A DNA stretch of 6,471 nt from Pseudonocardia mahuensis (GCF_018531475.1 NZ_JAHDTG010000154.1:1-6471), one strand, 5' to 3'. Counted from the stretch's first letter, positions 1 through 5,988 are shown. Numbers and translations are program-made. Notes: generated by a model not told the origin, from the letters alone.

Positions 1-102
1 GTGCGGGACTACGAGACCCTGCCCGAACACCACCAGGCGATGATCCACCTCGCCATGATCATGACGATGTCGCGCCGTCTCGCCCGCACCGCGCACCGGT
101 AA
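1..102 (+). CDS. IS5-family transposase, C-terminal fragment (cut by window edge)
   Basis: The window opens inside a reading frame of 33 codons ending at TAA 100-102. The peptide begins VRDYETLPEHHQAM and continues with a hydrophobic Met-rich stretch and SRRLAR. This is the characteristic tail of IS5-family DDE transposases, where the last catalytic Glu lies upstream and a conserved helix of the form RDYExLPEHHxAM...RRLA closes the protein. The catalytic residues are outside the window, so activity cannot be judged. The gene reads towards the dehydrogenase gene and its stop lies only 46 bases from that gene's stop codon. The family call is from recognised C-terminal sequence and is fairly secure; the subgroup is not. 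Confidence 0.8.
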   Translation: MRDYETLPEHHQAMIHLAMIMTMSRRLARTAHR

Positions 103-127
103 CCGGAGTTTCAAGATGCGCTCTCAG
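103..127. mobile_element. Probable terminal end of the left IS5-type element
   Basis: Directly after the transposase stop comes CCGGAGTTTCAAGATGCGCT followed by CTCAG. In this type of element the terminal inverted repeat normally begins within a few bases of the transposase stop. The other end is outside the window, so no inverted-repeat match or target duplication can be shown; the exact boundary is a guess. Confidence 0.3.
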
Positions 128-147
128 GTCGTACACGGGGATTCCCT

Positions 148-1620
148 TCATCGTTGCGGTGTGGAGACGTGCTGCTGCAGGGAGACCGCGGCCTTGGCGG
201 CGAGCCTGCCGGAGACGAACGCCCAGCCGAGGTGGTTGCCGTGCCCGTTGAGGATCAGTCCGCCCTGGCCGTTCGAGCCGGCGGCGTACAGGCCGGGGAC
301 GGGCACCCCGTCCGCGCCGAGGACCCGCAGCGACTCGTCGGTCGCCAGTCCCCCGTCGGTCATCACGATCCAGCTCTTCACCGGTCCGAGCGCGATGAAC
401 GGTGCCGACCCCGCCGGGACGGACCGGGCCAGCCGGTCGGCCGGGACCCCGATCTTCGCGGCGAGCTCGTCGACGGTCCGGGCCTCGTGGAATATGTCCT
501 TGCGGTTGCGCCGGTAGTCGTCGATGAACGCGTAGGCGACGCCGGGGGCGGTGGAGACGAACCGCGGCCACTTGCGGAACATCGCTGCCACCTGGCTGTC
601 GAGGACGATGTAGCCGACGCCGTCGGGCTGCAGCGGGAGGTCCAGCCACGGCGTGGCGAGCTCGTCGGTGAACCGGTCGCCGCGTGCGTTCACCAGGACG
701 GCACCCTCGCGGTACAGGTCCTGCGTCGGCGCGAGGTACGACGTCGCGAACGCCATGATGAACGGCCGCAGCAGGCGATCCGGCATGAACCGCAGCGCCA
801 GCTGCATGCACGCGGTGAGCGGCCGGACCGGCGGGAGCATCTGGACGAGCATCTTGCGCGGCGGCGCCACGAAGCGCATCTCCGGCCCCCACAGGGCGAG
901 GTCCGCGTTGAGCAGCGTGCCGCCGACCTCCATCCCGAGCCGCAGCCCGTCCCCGGTGCTGTTCGGGTTGATCCCCTCGACGCGGGCCACGTCGGCGCCC
1001 ATGTGCTCGGTCTTCAGCTCCACGCTGGAGCTGAAGTCGCCGGCGGCCAGCACGACGCCGCGGCTGGCCCGGACCGTCAGCCCTCGCCCGTCGGGCCCCA
1101 CGCAGTCCGCCCCCACCACCCGGTCGCCCTCGCGGACGAGGTGCTCGACCCGGGTGCCGGTGACGACCCGGACGCCGAGCCTGGTCGCGGCCTTGTGCAG
1201 CCGGTGGATGTACGCGCCGGCGTTGGGCAGCACGTTGTGCATCCGGGGGTGGCGGTTCGGGGGCTCGGGCATCGGGCCGAAGAAGGCGACCCCGAGGGAC
1301 TTCAGCCAGTGCAGTGTCTCGCCCGTGTTCTCGACGTACACGCGGCGCAGGCGAAGGTTGTCCCGGTGGACGTTCTCGCCGGCGAGCGTGCCCATGTCCT
1401 CGAAGTGCTCCTCGAGCGAGTCGTGGATGCCCTTCCGGCGCTGGAACTCCGTGAGGCTCGCCGACACGGACCCGACGGCCCGCGCGGACGTCCCGCCCAG
1501 CTCGGAGTTCTTCTCGACGAGGACAACGTCGGCGCCGAGCTGGGCGGCCTGGACGGCGCTGGCCAGGCCACTGCCGCCGCCTCCGACCACGAGGACCTCG
1601 GTCTGCAGGACCTTCGTCAC
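148..1620 (-). CDS. FAD-dependent oxidoreductase (fumarate reductase/succinate dehydrogenase flavoprotein-like)
   Basis: A 490-residue flavoprotein of the FAD_binding_2 fold. The N-terminal Rossmann motif is VVGGGGSG (residues 11-18) with the ribose-binding acidic residue at E36, followed by the GGTSA segment (42-46). A TGDG element follows mid-protein. The C-terminal FAD cap is GLYAAGSNGQGGLILNGHGN, ending in LGWAF. Length fits single-subunit soluble members. It should catalyse a flavin-linked oxidation or desaturation of an organic substrate; the substrate is unknown. The fumarate-reductase catalytic His (HTMGG) and Arg (NRLGG) positions appear changed to MTDGG and NHLGW, so it is probably not a fumarate reductase. 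The start is GTG 1620-1618, chosen because GGGGAG (1628-1633, minus) sits 7 bases upstream and the frame overlaps the transporter stop by four bases (GTGA). It is second in an operon and probably translationally coupled. There is no signal peptide, so it is cytoplasmic. Confidence 0.88.
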   Translation of the reverse strand: MTKVLQTEVLVVGGGGSGLASAVQAAQLGADVVLVEKNSELGGTSARAVGSVSASLTEFQRRKGIHDSLEEHFEDMGTLAGENVHRDNLRLRRVYVENTGETLHWLKSLGVAFFGPMPEPPNRHPRMHNVLPNAGAYIHRLHKAATRLGVRVVTGTRVEHLVREGDRVVGADCVGPDGRGLTVRASRGVVLAAGDFSSSVELKTEHMGADVARVEGINPNSTGDGLRLGMEVGGTLLNADLALWGPEMRFVAPPRKMLVQMLPPVRPLTACMQLALRFMPDRLLRPFIMAFATSYLAPTQDLYREGAVLVNARGDRFTDELATPWLDLPLQPDGVGYIVLDSQVAAMFRKWPRFVSTAPGVAYAFIDDYRRNRKDIFHEARTVDELAAKIGVPADRLARSVPAGSAPFIALGPVKSWIVMTDGGLATDESLRVLGADGVPVPGLYAAGSNGQGGLILNGHGNHLGWAFVSGRLAAKAAVSLQQHVSTPQR

Positions 1621-2990
1621 GCTGCCGCTCCCCGCTTCGCCGCATTCGCCTCGTACTCCGCGTCGATCTCCTCGAACGTGCGGCCCTTGTTCTCCCGCGC
1701 CACGGCGATCGCGACGAGGCTCACGGCGCAGGTCCCCAGGAGGTAGAGGGCGATCGCCGTGGCCGAACCCGTGCGGCGGAAGAGCTCCAGCGCGATGATC
1801 GGCGCAACCGAGCCGGCCAGGATCGACGACAGCTGGTACGCGATGGACGAGGCCGAGTACCGGACCGGGGTGGTGAACATCTCGGAGATGAACGCCGCCT
1901 CAGGGCCGCTCATCGCACCGTGCAGGACGAGCCCGACGACCATCGCGATGACGACGTTGACCGTCGCACCGGTCTCCAGCAACTGGAAGAAGCCGAAGCC
2001 CCACACCGCGCTGCCGAGCGCGCCGATCGCCAGCACCGGTCGCCGCCCGAACCGGTCGGACAGGGCGCCCCACACCGGCAGCATGCCGACCTGCACCGCC
2101 GCGCCGACGAGCACCGCGTTGAGGATCACGCTGCGCGGCAGCCCGACGATCTCGGTGGCGTACACCAGCGAGAACGCGGTGATGATGTAGTAGGTGACGT
2201 TCTCGCCCAGGCGCAGCCCCATGCCGAGGAGCAGGCCTCGGGGATGGCGACGGACGGCCTCGATCCCGGGGGCCCGCTCGGTCTGCTGCGCCCTCTCCGC
2301 CGCACGGCGCTGGGCCTCGACGAAGACAGGGGTCTCGGCGACGCTCTGCCGGATCCAGTAGCCGACGAGCACGAGGACCGCGGATAGCAGGAACGGGATT
2401 CGCCACCCCCACGCCTCGAAGTCCGCCTCGTCCTGGACCCCGGCGAGCACGGCGAGCACCCCTGCGGCGAGCAGGTTCCCTGCCGGGACGCCGACCTGCG
2501 GCCAGCTCGTCCAGAACCCGCGGCCCTTCGCGGTGCCGTACTCCGCCACGAGGAGGACCGCGCCGCCCCACTCACCGCCGACGGCGAAGCCCTGGACCAG
2601 CCGCAGCGTCACCAGCATCAACGGGGCCCAGATGCCCACCTGGGCATACGTCGGGAGCAGGCCGATGCCGACCGTCGCCACTCCCATCATGATGAGACTG
2701 ACCATGAGCAACTGCTTGCGGCCCACCTTGTCTCCGAAGTGGCCGAACACGATGCCGCCGACCGGCCGCGCGACGAAACCCAGCGCGTAGGTGCCCAGAG
2801 CCAGCATCGTGCCGACGATCGGATCCGAGGCCGGGAAGAACACCGTGTTGAACACCAGCGCGGCCGCGGCGCTGTAGAGGAAGAAGTCGTACCACTCGAT
2901 GGTGGCGCCGACGAGACTCGCGAGGACCACCCGCGGCAGCGATCGGCGGACCTCAGCGGTCTCGGTGACCGACTGACCGGTCGACGTCAT
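1617..2990 (-). CDS. MFS transporter, metabolite:H+ symporter (MHS) type
   Basis: A 457-residue, 12-helix major facilitator. Helix 1 carries the MHS signature GATIEWYDFFLYS (28-40). An RP pair (75-76) lies in helix 2. The loop 2-3 motif is GDKVGRK (86-92), and helix 4 holds RLVQGFAVGGEWGG (130-143) with its buried Arg and Glu. The pseudo-repeat motif DRFGRRP recurs in the second half. These are the marks of the family that includes ShiA, ProP, KgtP and citrate permeases, which couple proton entry to uptake of organic acids or zwitterions across the inner membrane. Substrate cannot be read from the sequence. The downstream FAD dehydrogenase in the same operon suggests an imported acid that is then oxidised or reduced. 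ATG 2990-2988 is preceded by AGGAG at a 7-base distance. Divergent from the LysR gene, which is its likely regulator. Confidence 0.93.
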   Translation of the reverse strand: MTSTGQSVTETAEVRRSLPRVVLASLVGATIEWYDFFLYSAAAALVFNTVFFPASDPIVGTMLALGTYALGFVARPVGGIVFGHFGDKVGRKQLLMVSLIMMGVATVGIGLLPTYAQVGIWAPLMLVTLRLVQGFAVGGEWGGAVLLVAEYGTAKGRGFWTSWPQVGVPAGNLLAAGVLAVLAGVQDEADFEAWGWRIPFLLSAVLVLVGYWIRQSVAETPVFVEAQRRAAERAQQTERAPGIEAVRRHPRGLLLGMGLRLGENVTYYIITAFSLVYATEIVGLPRSVILNAVLVGAAVQVGMLPVWGALSDRFGRRPVLAIGALGSAVWGFGFFQLLETGATVNVVIAMVVGLVLHGAMSGPEAAFISEMFTTPVRYSASSIAYQLSSILAGSVAPIIALELFRRTGSATAIALYLLGTCAVSLVAIAVARENKGRTFEEIDAEYEANAAKRGAAA

Positions 2991-2997
2991 TGGCGTA

Positions 2998-3002
2998 CTC
3001 CT
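2998..3002 (-). promoter_or_regulatory. Ribosome binding site of the MFS gene
   Basis: AGGAG on the minus strand lies 7 bases before ATG 2990. It is a textbook Shine-Dalgarno sequence and fixes the transporter start. Confidence 0.8.
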
Positions 3003-3009
3003 AGTCGTG

Positions 3010-3028
3010 GCAGGTCACGGAGACCTGC
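3010..3028. promoter_or_regulatory. Perfect 7-bp dyad, candidate LysR operator
   Basis: GCAGGTC (3010-3016), five bases, then GACCTGC (3022-3028): a perfect interrupted palindrome in the divergent LysR/MFS promoter region, 20 bases upstream of the MFS start codon. A further ACCTGC half-site at 3054-3059 lies exactly 31 bases (about three helical turns) from the copy at 3023-3028. LysR regulators typically bind an interrupted dyad plus a phased activation half-site. The canonical T-N11-A spacing is not obvious here, so assignment to this LysR protein is inferred. The dyad could also form a hairpin in the transporter's leader RNA. Confidence 0.5.
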
Positions 3029-3062
3029 GAGCGATGACCGCGGACGAACGATCACCTGCAGA

Positions 3063-3113
3063 TGTGCACACGCAAGAAGCAATGAGGCCCTGTGGCGTGC
3101 AGAATTGCACACG
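3063..3113. promoter_or_regulatory. TGCACACG repeats and GTGC-N6-GCAC dyad at the LysR start
   Basis: TGTGCACA (3063-3070) is a perfect palindrome. TGCACACG occurs at 3065-3072 and again at 3106-3113, 41 bases apart, close to four helical turns. A GTGC-N6-GCAC dyad spans 3097-3110, overlapping the first codons of the long LysR start and lying just ahead of the alternative GTG at 3113. Placement is right for autoregulation. No convincing -35/-10 pair was found for either gene. Confidence 0.35.
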
Positions 3114-4003
3114 TGCTCTCGGCAGACGATCTCCAGTACTTCCTCGCGGTGGCCCGCCACCGCAGGTTGACCTCAGCAGCGGCCCAGCTCGGCGTCGACC
3201 ACACGACGGTCGGGCGGCGCATCACGAGCCTGGAGAAGTCGGTCGGCCAGCGGCTGTTCGACCGGACCCCGAACGGGTGGGAGCTCACCGAGGGCGGCCG
3301 CCGACTGCTGGCCCCCGCCGAGCTCGTCGCCACCGCGGTGGCCTCGGCCGAGGAGCAGCTCGGGGGCCGCGGCTGCACGCTCACCGGGAGCGTCAGAGTC
3401 GTGTGCCCGGACGGGTTCGGGGCCTTCCTGCTGGCCCCCGCCCTCGGCCAGCTCCACGACGCGCACCCCGAGCTGACCATGGAGCTCATCACGGCGACGC
3501 CGCACATCGCGAACACCGTGCAGGCGTTCGACCTGGCGGTGATCCAGCACGAGCCGTCGTCGCCCCGGGTGCAGAGCCGGCACCTCACCGACTACCTGAT
3601 CCGGCTGTACGCGACACCGGAGTACCTGGCGACGCACCCTCCCCTACGATCGGCGGAGAACCTACGGCAGCACGTGGTCATCTGGCACCTCGAGGACATG
3701 CTGGACGTGCCGCAGCTGCGCTCGCTCCACGCCCTGCTGCCCTCGCCGGTCCACATCCAGTCGACGAACCTCGTGGCGCACTGGCAGGCCGCGGCGGCCG
3801 GCGTGGGCATCGCCCCGCTCCCCCAGTTCATCGCGGCCCAGGATCAGCGGCTCGTTCCGGTGCTGCCCGAGCTGGAGTTCCGCAGCACGTACTGGCTGGC
3901 ACTACCGCGGGAGCACGCGCGGCTGGCGCGCGTCCGGGCCGTGGAGAGGGTGCTGGACGACCTCGTGGCGGCCCGCCACGACGATCTCCTCGGCCGGTCC
4001 TGA
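3092..4003 (+). CDS. LysR-family transcriptional regulator
   Basis: A 303-residue LysR-type regulator. The N-terminal winged helix-turn-helix runs from DDLQYFLAVARHRRLTSAAA through LGVDHTTVGRRITSLEKSVG to LFDR (about residues 12-58), followed by the linker helix. The effector domain begins near LTGSVRVVCPDGFG and runs to the end, with the usual GVGIAPLP hinge segment late in the protein. Length is normal. The start is uncertain. GTG 3092 has GAGG (3084-3087) only four bases upstream and adds seven residues. GTG 3113 gives the family-typical N-terminus (LSADDLQYF) but has no visible ribosome site and would be near-leaderless. It is divergent from the MFS/FAD operon and very probably controls it in response to the substrate or a product; the effector itself is not identifiable. 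It converges on the nuclease-like gene downstream. Confidence 0.92.
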   Translation: MACRIAHVLSADDLQYFLAVARHRRLTSAAAQLGVDHTTVGRRITSLEKSVGQRLFDRTPNGWELTEGGRRLLAPAELVATAVASAEEQLGGRGCTLTGSVRVVCPDGFGAFLLAPALGQLHDAHPELTMELITATPHIANTVQAFDLAVIQHEPSSPRVQSRHLTDYLIRLYATPEYLATHPPLRSAENLRQHVVIWHLEDMLDVPQLRSLHALLPSPVHIQSTNLVAHWQAAAAGVGIAPLPQFIAAQDQRLVPVLPELEFRSTYWLALPREHARLARVRAVERVLDDLVAARHDDLLGRS

Positions 4004-4024
4004 CGGCGCCGACCGGGGCACCTC

Positions 4025-4078
4025 ACCCCACATCGCGGGCGCCAGGGCGGGCGCGACCGTGCCCGCTGCAAGTGGGGT
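4025..4078. terminator. Candidate bidirectional terminator between convergent genes
   Basis: Nested inverted repeats lie in the 87-base gap between the LysR stop and the nuclease-like gene's stop: outer arms ACCCCAC (4025-4031) and GTGGGGT (4072-4078), inner arms GCGGGC (4035-4040) and GCCCGC (4061-4066), with a 20-base loop. There is no T-tract, which is common for actinobacterial terminators. Function is inferred from position and structure. Confidence 0.45.
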
Positions 4079-4090
4079 CGGGATCGAACG

Positions 4091-4673
4091 TCAGCACCAC
4101 CACCTGCGCGCGCAGTATCCCCCGGTGAGCGCCCCGTCCGGCAGGTTGACGTTCGGCACGTCGACGTCCGCGTCGACGTCCTCCTCCCAGTCGGCCACTC
4201 CGTTCCCGTCGTCGTCTCCGTAGACCAGAGGTTTCCCACACGGCGGCGCGTAGATGCCGTCCGGCCGATTGACGCGTTGGTTCTCCATCAGCGAGCGGGT
4301 GTACTCGGTCACGCCCGGCCCTGGGCAGGTGTCCACTTCCGGCGCGTCGATGCCGAGCAGCCGCACCCGCCGGCTGTCGGCAAGTTCGAGCGTGTCGCCG
4401 TCGATGACGCGACGAACCGTGACCAGCTCGCCGCCCGGATGGCAGGTGTCATCCCCATCGCAATTCGTGTCGGTGGAGTGGCACTCCGCCTCCAGCGCAG
4501 CAGGGGCGACGGCGGCCATCGCCGCTCCACCCGAAGCATGTGCCTCGCGCGGTGTCGAGGTGTCCACCTCGTAGGCCGCGGCACTTTCTTCGCTCGTCGT
4601 CGTTGGCCGAGCTGCACGATCCGACCACGACGAAGAACGCCAGCACACCCAGCAACGCCTTGTCCTTGCTCAC
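4091..4673 (-). pseudogene. Secreted SNase-like lipoprotein with EF-hand loop, frameshifted
   Basis: GTG 4673-4671, with AGGAG six bases upstream (4680-4684), begins a lipoprotein signal: VSKDK, a hydrophobic stretch, then VGSC (residues 17-20) as a plausible lipobox. This frame degenerates after SSANDDE and stops at 4449. The adjacent frame continues the protein to the stop at 4091. The whole span is 583 bases, so one extra base separates the frames, probably within the repetitive stretch at 4582-4608. The second frame holds a Cys/Asp-rich DTNCDGDDTC segment, then a Staphylococcal-nuclease-like half domain with DGDT (4402-4391) and RLLGIDAPE (4363-4337), matching the D21, R35, D40 and E43 positions with T41 changed to Ala. 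Next comes a perfect EF-hand loop DDDGNGVADWEE (4216-4181) and the tail LTGGYCARRWWC. No DRYGR-type R87 motif is visible. It may be a nuclease-derived, calcium-binding surface protein. The break may be real decay or a sequence error. Confidence 0.65.
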
Positions 4674-4690
4674 CTGCTGCTCCTGCCGGT

Positions 4691-4702
4691 GGACCGCGGT
4701 CC
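4691..4702. repeat. 12-bp perfect palindrome upstream of the SNase-like gene
   Basis: GGACCGCGGTCC is fully self-complementary and begins 18 bases upstream of GTG 4673, just beyond the ribosome site. Its GGACCGCGG part recurs at 4894-4902 near the divergent membrane-protein gene. CCTTCTCGGC follows as a direct repeat at 4701-4710 and 4725-4734. It may be an operator; the regulator is unknown. Confidence 0.45.
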
Positions 4703-4880
4703 TTCTCGGCGGACCCGGAACGGGCCTTCTCGGCCTGAGTGTGCAGCAGGCCGTGGATCGCTGGTGAATCAGCATCACCTCGCCGACAGAAGAAGAACGA
4801 TCTTGAGTGGGGCCGGGCTCCGGCTCAAAGACGCCCCGACCTTGGTAACGATTGCGAGGGCGCGATCGACAGTCCGGCGA

Positions 4881-4919
4881 GGTCCGCATGCGCGGACCGC
4901 GGCTCGCACTGTCGCGACA
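4881..4919. promoter_or_regulatory. Tandem palindromes in the leader of the membrane HHH gene
   Basis: GGTCCGC-ATGC-GCGGACC (4881-4898) is a 7-bp stem with a 4-base loop. TGTCGCGACA (4910-4919) is a perfect 10-bp palindrome immediately before the ribosome site GGGGGAG (4923-4929). GCGGACC also occurs at 4709-4715 on the other side of the intergenic region. These could be binding sites shared by the two divergent genes, or leader-RNA structures. No known operator consensus was recognised. Confidence 0.4.
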
Positions 4920-4932
4920 CCCGGGGGAGTTC

Positions 4933-5669
4933 ATGACCACGCCACAGCTCGACCCGTACGGCCGTCCCGCGCAGGTCACGACGCCGGCGACCACCGCTAC
5001 AACACCCCCGCGCAGAGGGCCGCTGCAGTGGTTCACCCGCGGAGGCTGGTACCTCTTCGTGGTCGTGCTCTCCTTCGGGATGCTCAGCTTCGTCCCGTTC
5101 CTGCACGCCGCCGCCCGCACCCGCAAGCCCCTGATGTGGCTGTGGACCGCGCTCTACACCACGGCCGTCGTCACGCTCTTCCTCGTCACCGGCAGAGTGA
5201 ACGTGGGCGGCTTCGCGATCGGCCTCACGATCATCGCGTCGGTGCACTCGGTCGTGCTACGCCAGCAGGTCTGGCCACCGACCGACCCCCCGCAGTCCGC
5301 CCCCACCGGCCTCGGCCCTGCCGGCCCGGCGATGGACCCCGCAGTCGCTGCGGTCCTGGCCGTCCGCGCCCGCCGCGAGGACGCACGCCGCCTGGCCGCC
5401 AGCGACCCCCAGATGGCTCGAGAACTGCGCATCGGCCGACCCGACCTGCCCCGGAGCTACGACGATGGCGGGCTCGTCGACCTCAACAGCGCTCCCCCCA
5501 GGCGATCGCGGAAACCTGCGGGATCGCGCTCGCCATCGCCTCCCTGATCGCCGACGCTCGCTCCGCCGGAATCGCCTTCACCACGGTCGACGACGTCTTC
5601 TCCTTCACCGACATCCCCTACCCGCTCTGGGACCGCATCCGCGACCGCGCGCTCGTGATCACCGGCTGA
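4933..5669 (+). pseudogene. Three-helix membrane protein with ComEA-like HHH domain, frameshifted at a C6 run
   Basis: ATG 4933 follows GGGGGAG with a short 3-base gap. A Thr/Pro-rich cytoplasmic N-terminus (1-35) precedes three membrane helices (about 38-60, 67-87, 92-109). A Pro-rich linker and an Ala/Arg-rich helix containing AVRARREDARRLAA follow. The start of a helix-hairpin-helix domain, DDGGLVDLNSAP, comes next. At CCCCCC 5494-5499 this frame goes off and stops at 5547. The frame one base back continues QAIAETCGI to YPLWDRIRDRALVITG and stops at 5669, which is exactly the rest of the HHH domain. The span is 737 bases, one short of 246 codons, and a seventh C would restore NSAPPQAIAETCGI. 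ComEA-type HHH domains bind DNA non-specifically. Here the domain would be membrane-anchored; the biological role is unknown. It may be a true mutation, a homopolymer sequencing error, or translational slippage. Confidence 0.7.
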
Positions 5670-5762
5670 CGCCGCGGCCCACATCGGCGTCGTCGCGAGC
5701 TCGGCGCCGGCAGCTCGTCGATCGTGCCGCGTCCCTGCGGCGGCCAGCCCGGGACCGCGGCA

Positions 5763-5789
5763 TGACGCGAGCGTTTCCCGTTCGCGTCA
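5763..5789 (+). terminator. Strong hairpin, probable terminator of the membrane HHH gene
   Basis: TGACGCGAGCG (5763-5773), loop TTTCC, CGTTCGCGTCA (5779-5789): an 11-bp stem with a single G-U wobble, lying 94 bases after the HHH gene stop. There is no T-tract. It stands between that gene and the opposing tRNA fragment, so it may work on either strand, though on the minus strand the wobble becomes a C-A mismatch. Confidence 0.5.
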
Positions 5790-5837
5790 CGAGAACCAGT
5801 GGCGATCTGCGACGAACAAGAACCTGCTGGTCAGAAC

Positions 5838-5886
5838 GGTGGGCGCGGCAGGATTCGAACCTGCGACCGCTCGGGTGCAAGGCGAG
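5838..5886 (-). tRNA. 3' half of a tRNA gene (truncated; anticodon arm, T arm, acceptor end)
   Basis: On the minus strand, T stem GCAGG (5864-5860), loop TTCGAAT and CCTGC (5852-5848) form a perfect T arm. It is followed by acceptor strand CGCGCCC (5847-5841), discriminator A5840 and CC. Upstream, variable loop CGGTC and an anticodon arm with CTCG (5886-5883) pairing CGAG (5873-5870) enclose CTTGCAC, consistent with U33, anticodon TGC and A37, but with one C-C mismatch at the stem end. The matching GGGCGCG 5' acceptor strand and a D arm are absent. TGC would mean alanine, yet the acceptor lacks the G3-U70 pair of alanine tRNAs, so identity is left open. It is not a functional tRNA as seen and is more likely an attachment-site remnant. 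Confidence 0.6.
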
Positions 5887-5988
5887 ATCGGGTGGACCAA
5901 CAGGGCCTAGCAACGGCTGCCGGCCCGGTCTCACGAACTGCCTCCATGCACTTTGATCACCCCACCTTCCGCACCATGATTGATTCCA

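Noticed and set aside
59..1645. Very long minus-strand frame overlapping the dehydrogenase gene, plus long plus-strand frames at 154-1746 and 653-1798
   Set aside because: Arg/Pro/Gly-rich composition without motifs; these are GC-rich shadow frames of the FAD protein, which has clear FAD motifs and a ribosome site.
4072..4089. GTTCGATCCC-like sequence on the minus strand, resembling a tRNA T loop
   Set aside because: The flanking bases do not form a T stem and there is no acceptor or anticodon arm; part of it belongs to the inverted-repeat terminator.
4910..4919. TGTCGCGACA as an SOS (LexA) box
   Set aside because: Actinobacterial LexA sites follow GAAC-N4-GTTC; this palindrome does not match.
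4691..4919. Repeats in the divergent intergenic region as a CRISPR array
   Set aside because: Repeat units are short, mostly palindromic, unevenly spaced and in both orientations; no regular repeat-spacer pattern.
5465..5956. Plus-strand frame containing RQDSNLRPLGCKA
   Set aside because: This phrase is a well-known artefact of translating the antisense of tRNA 3' ends; the first part is a shadow frame of the HHH gene.
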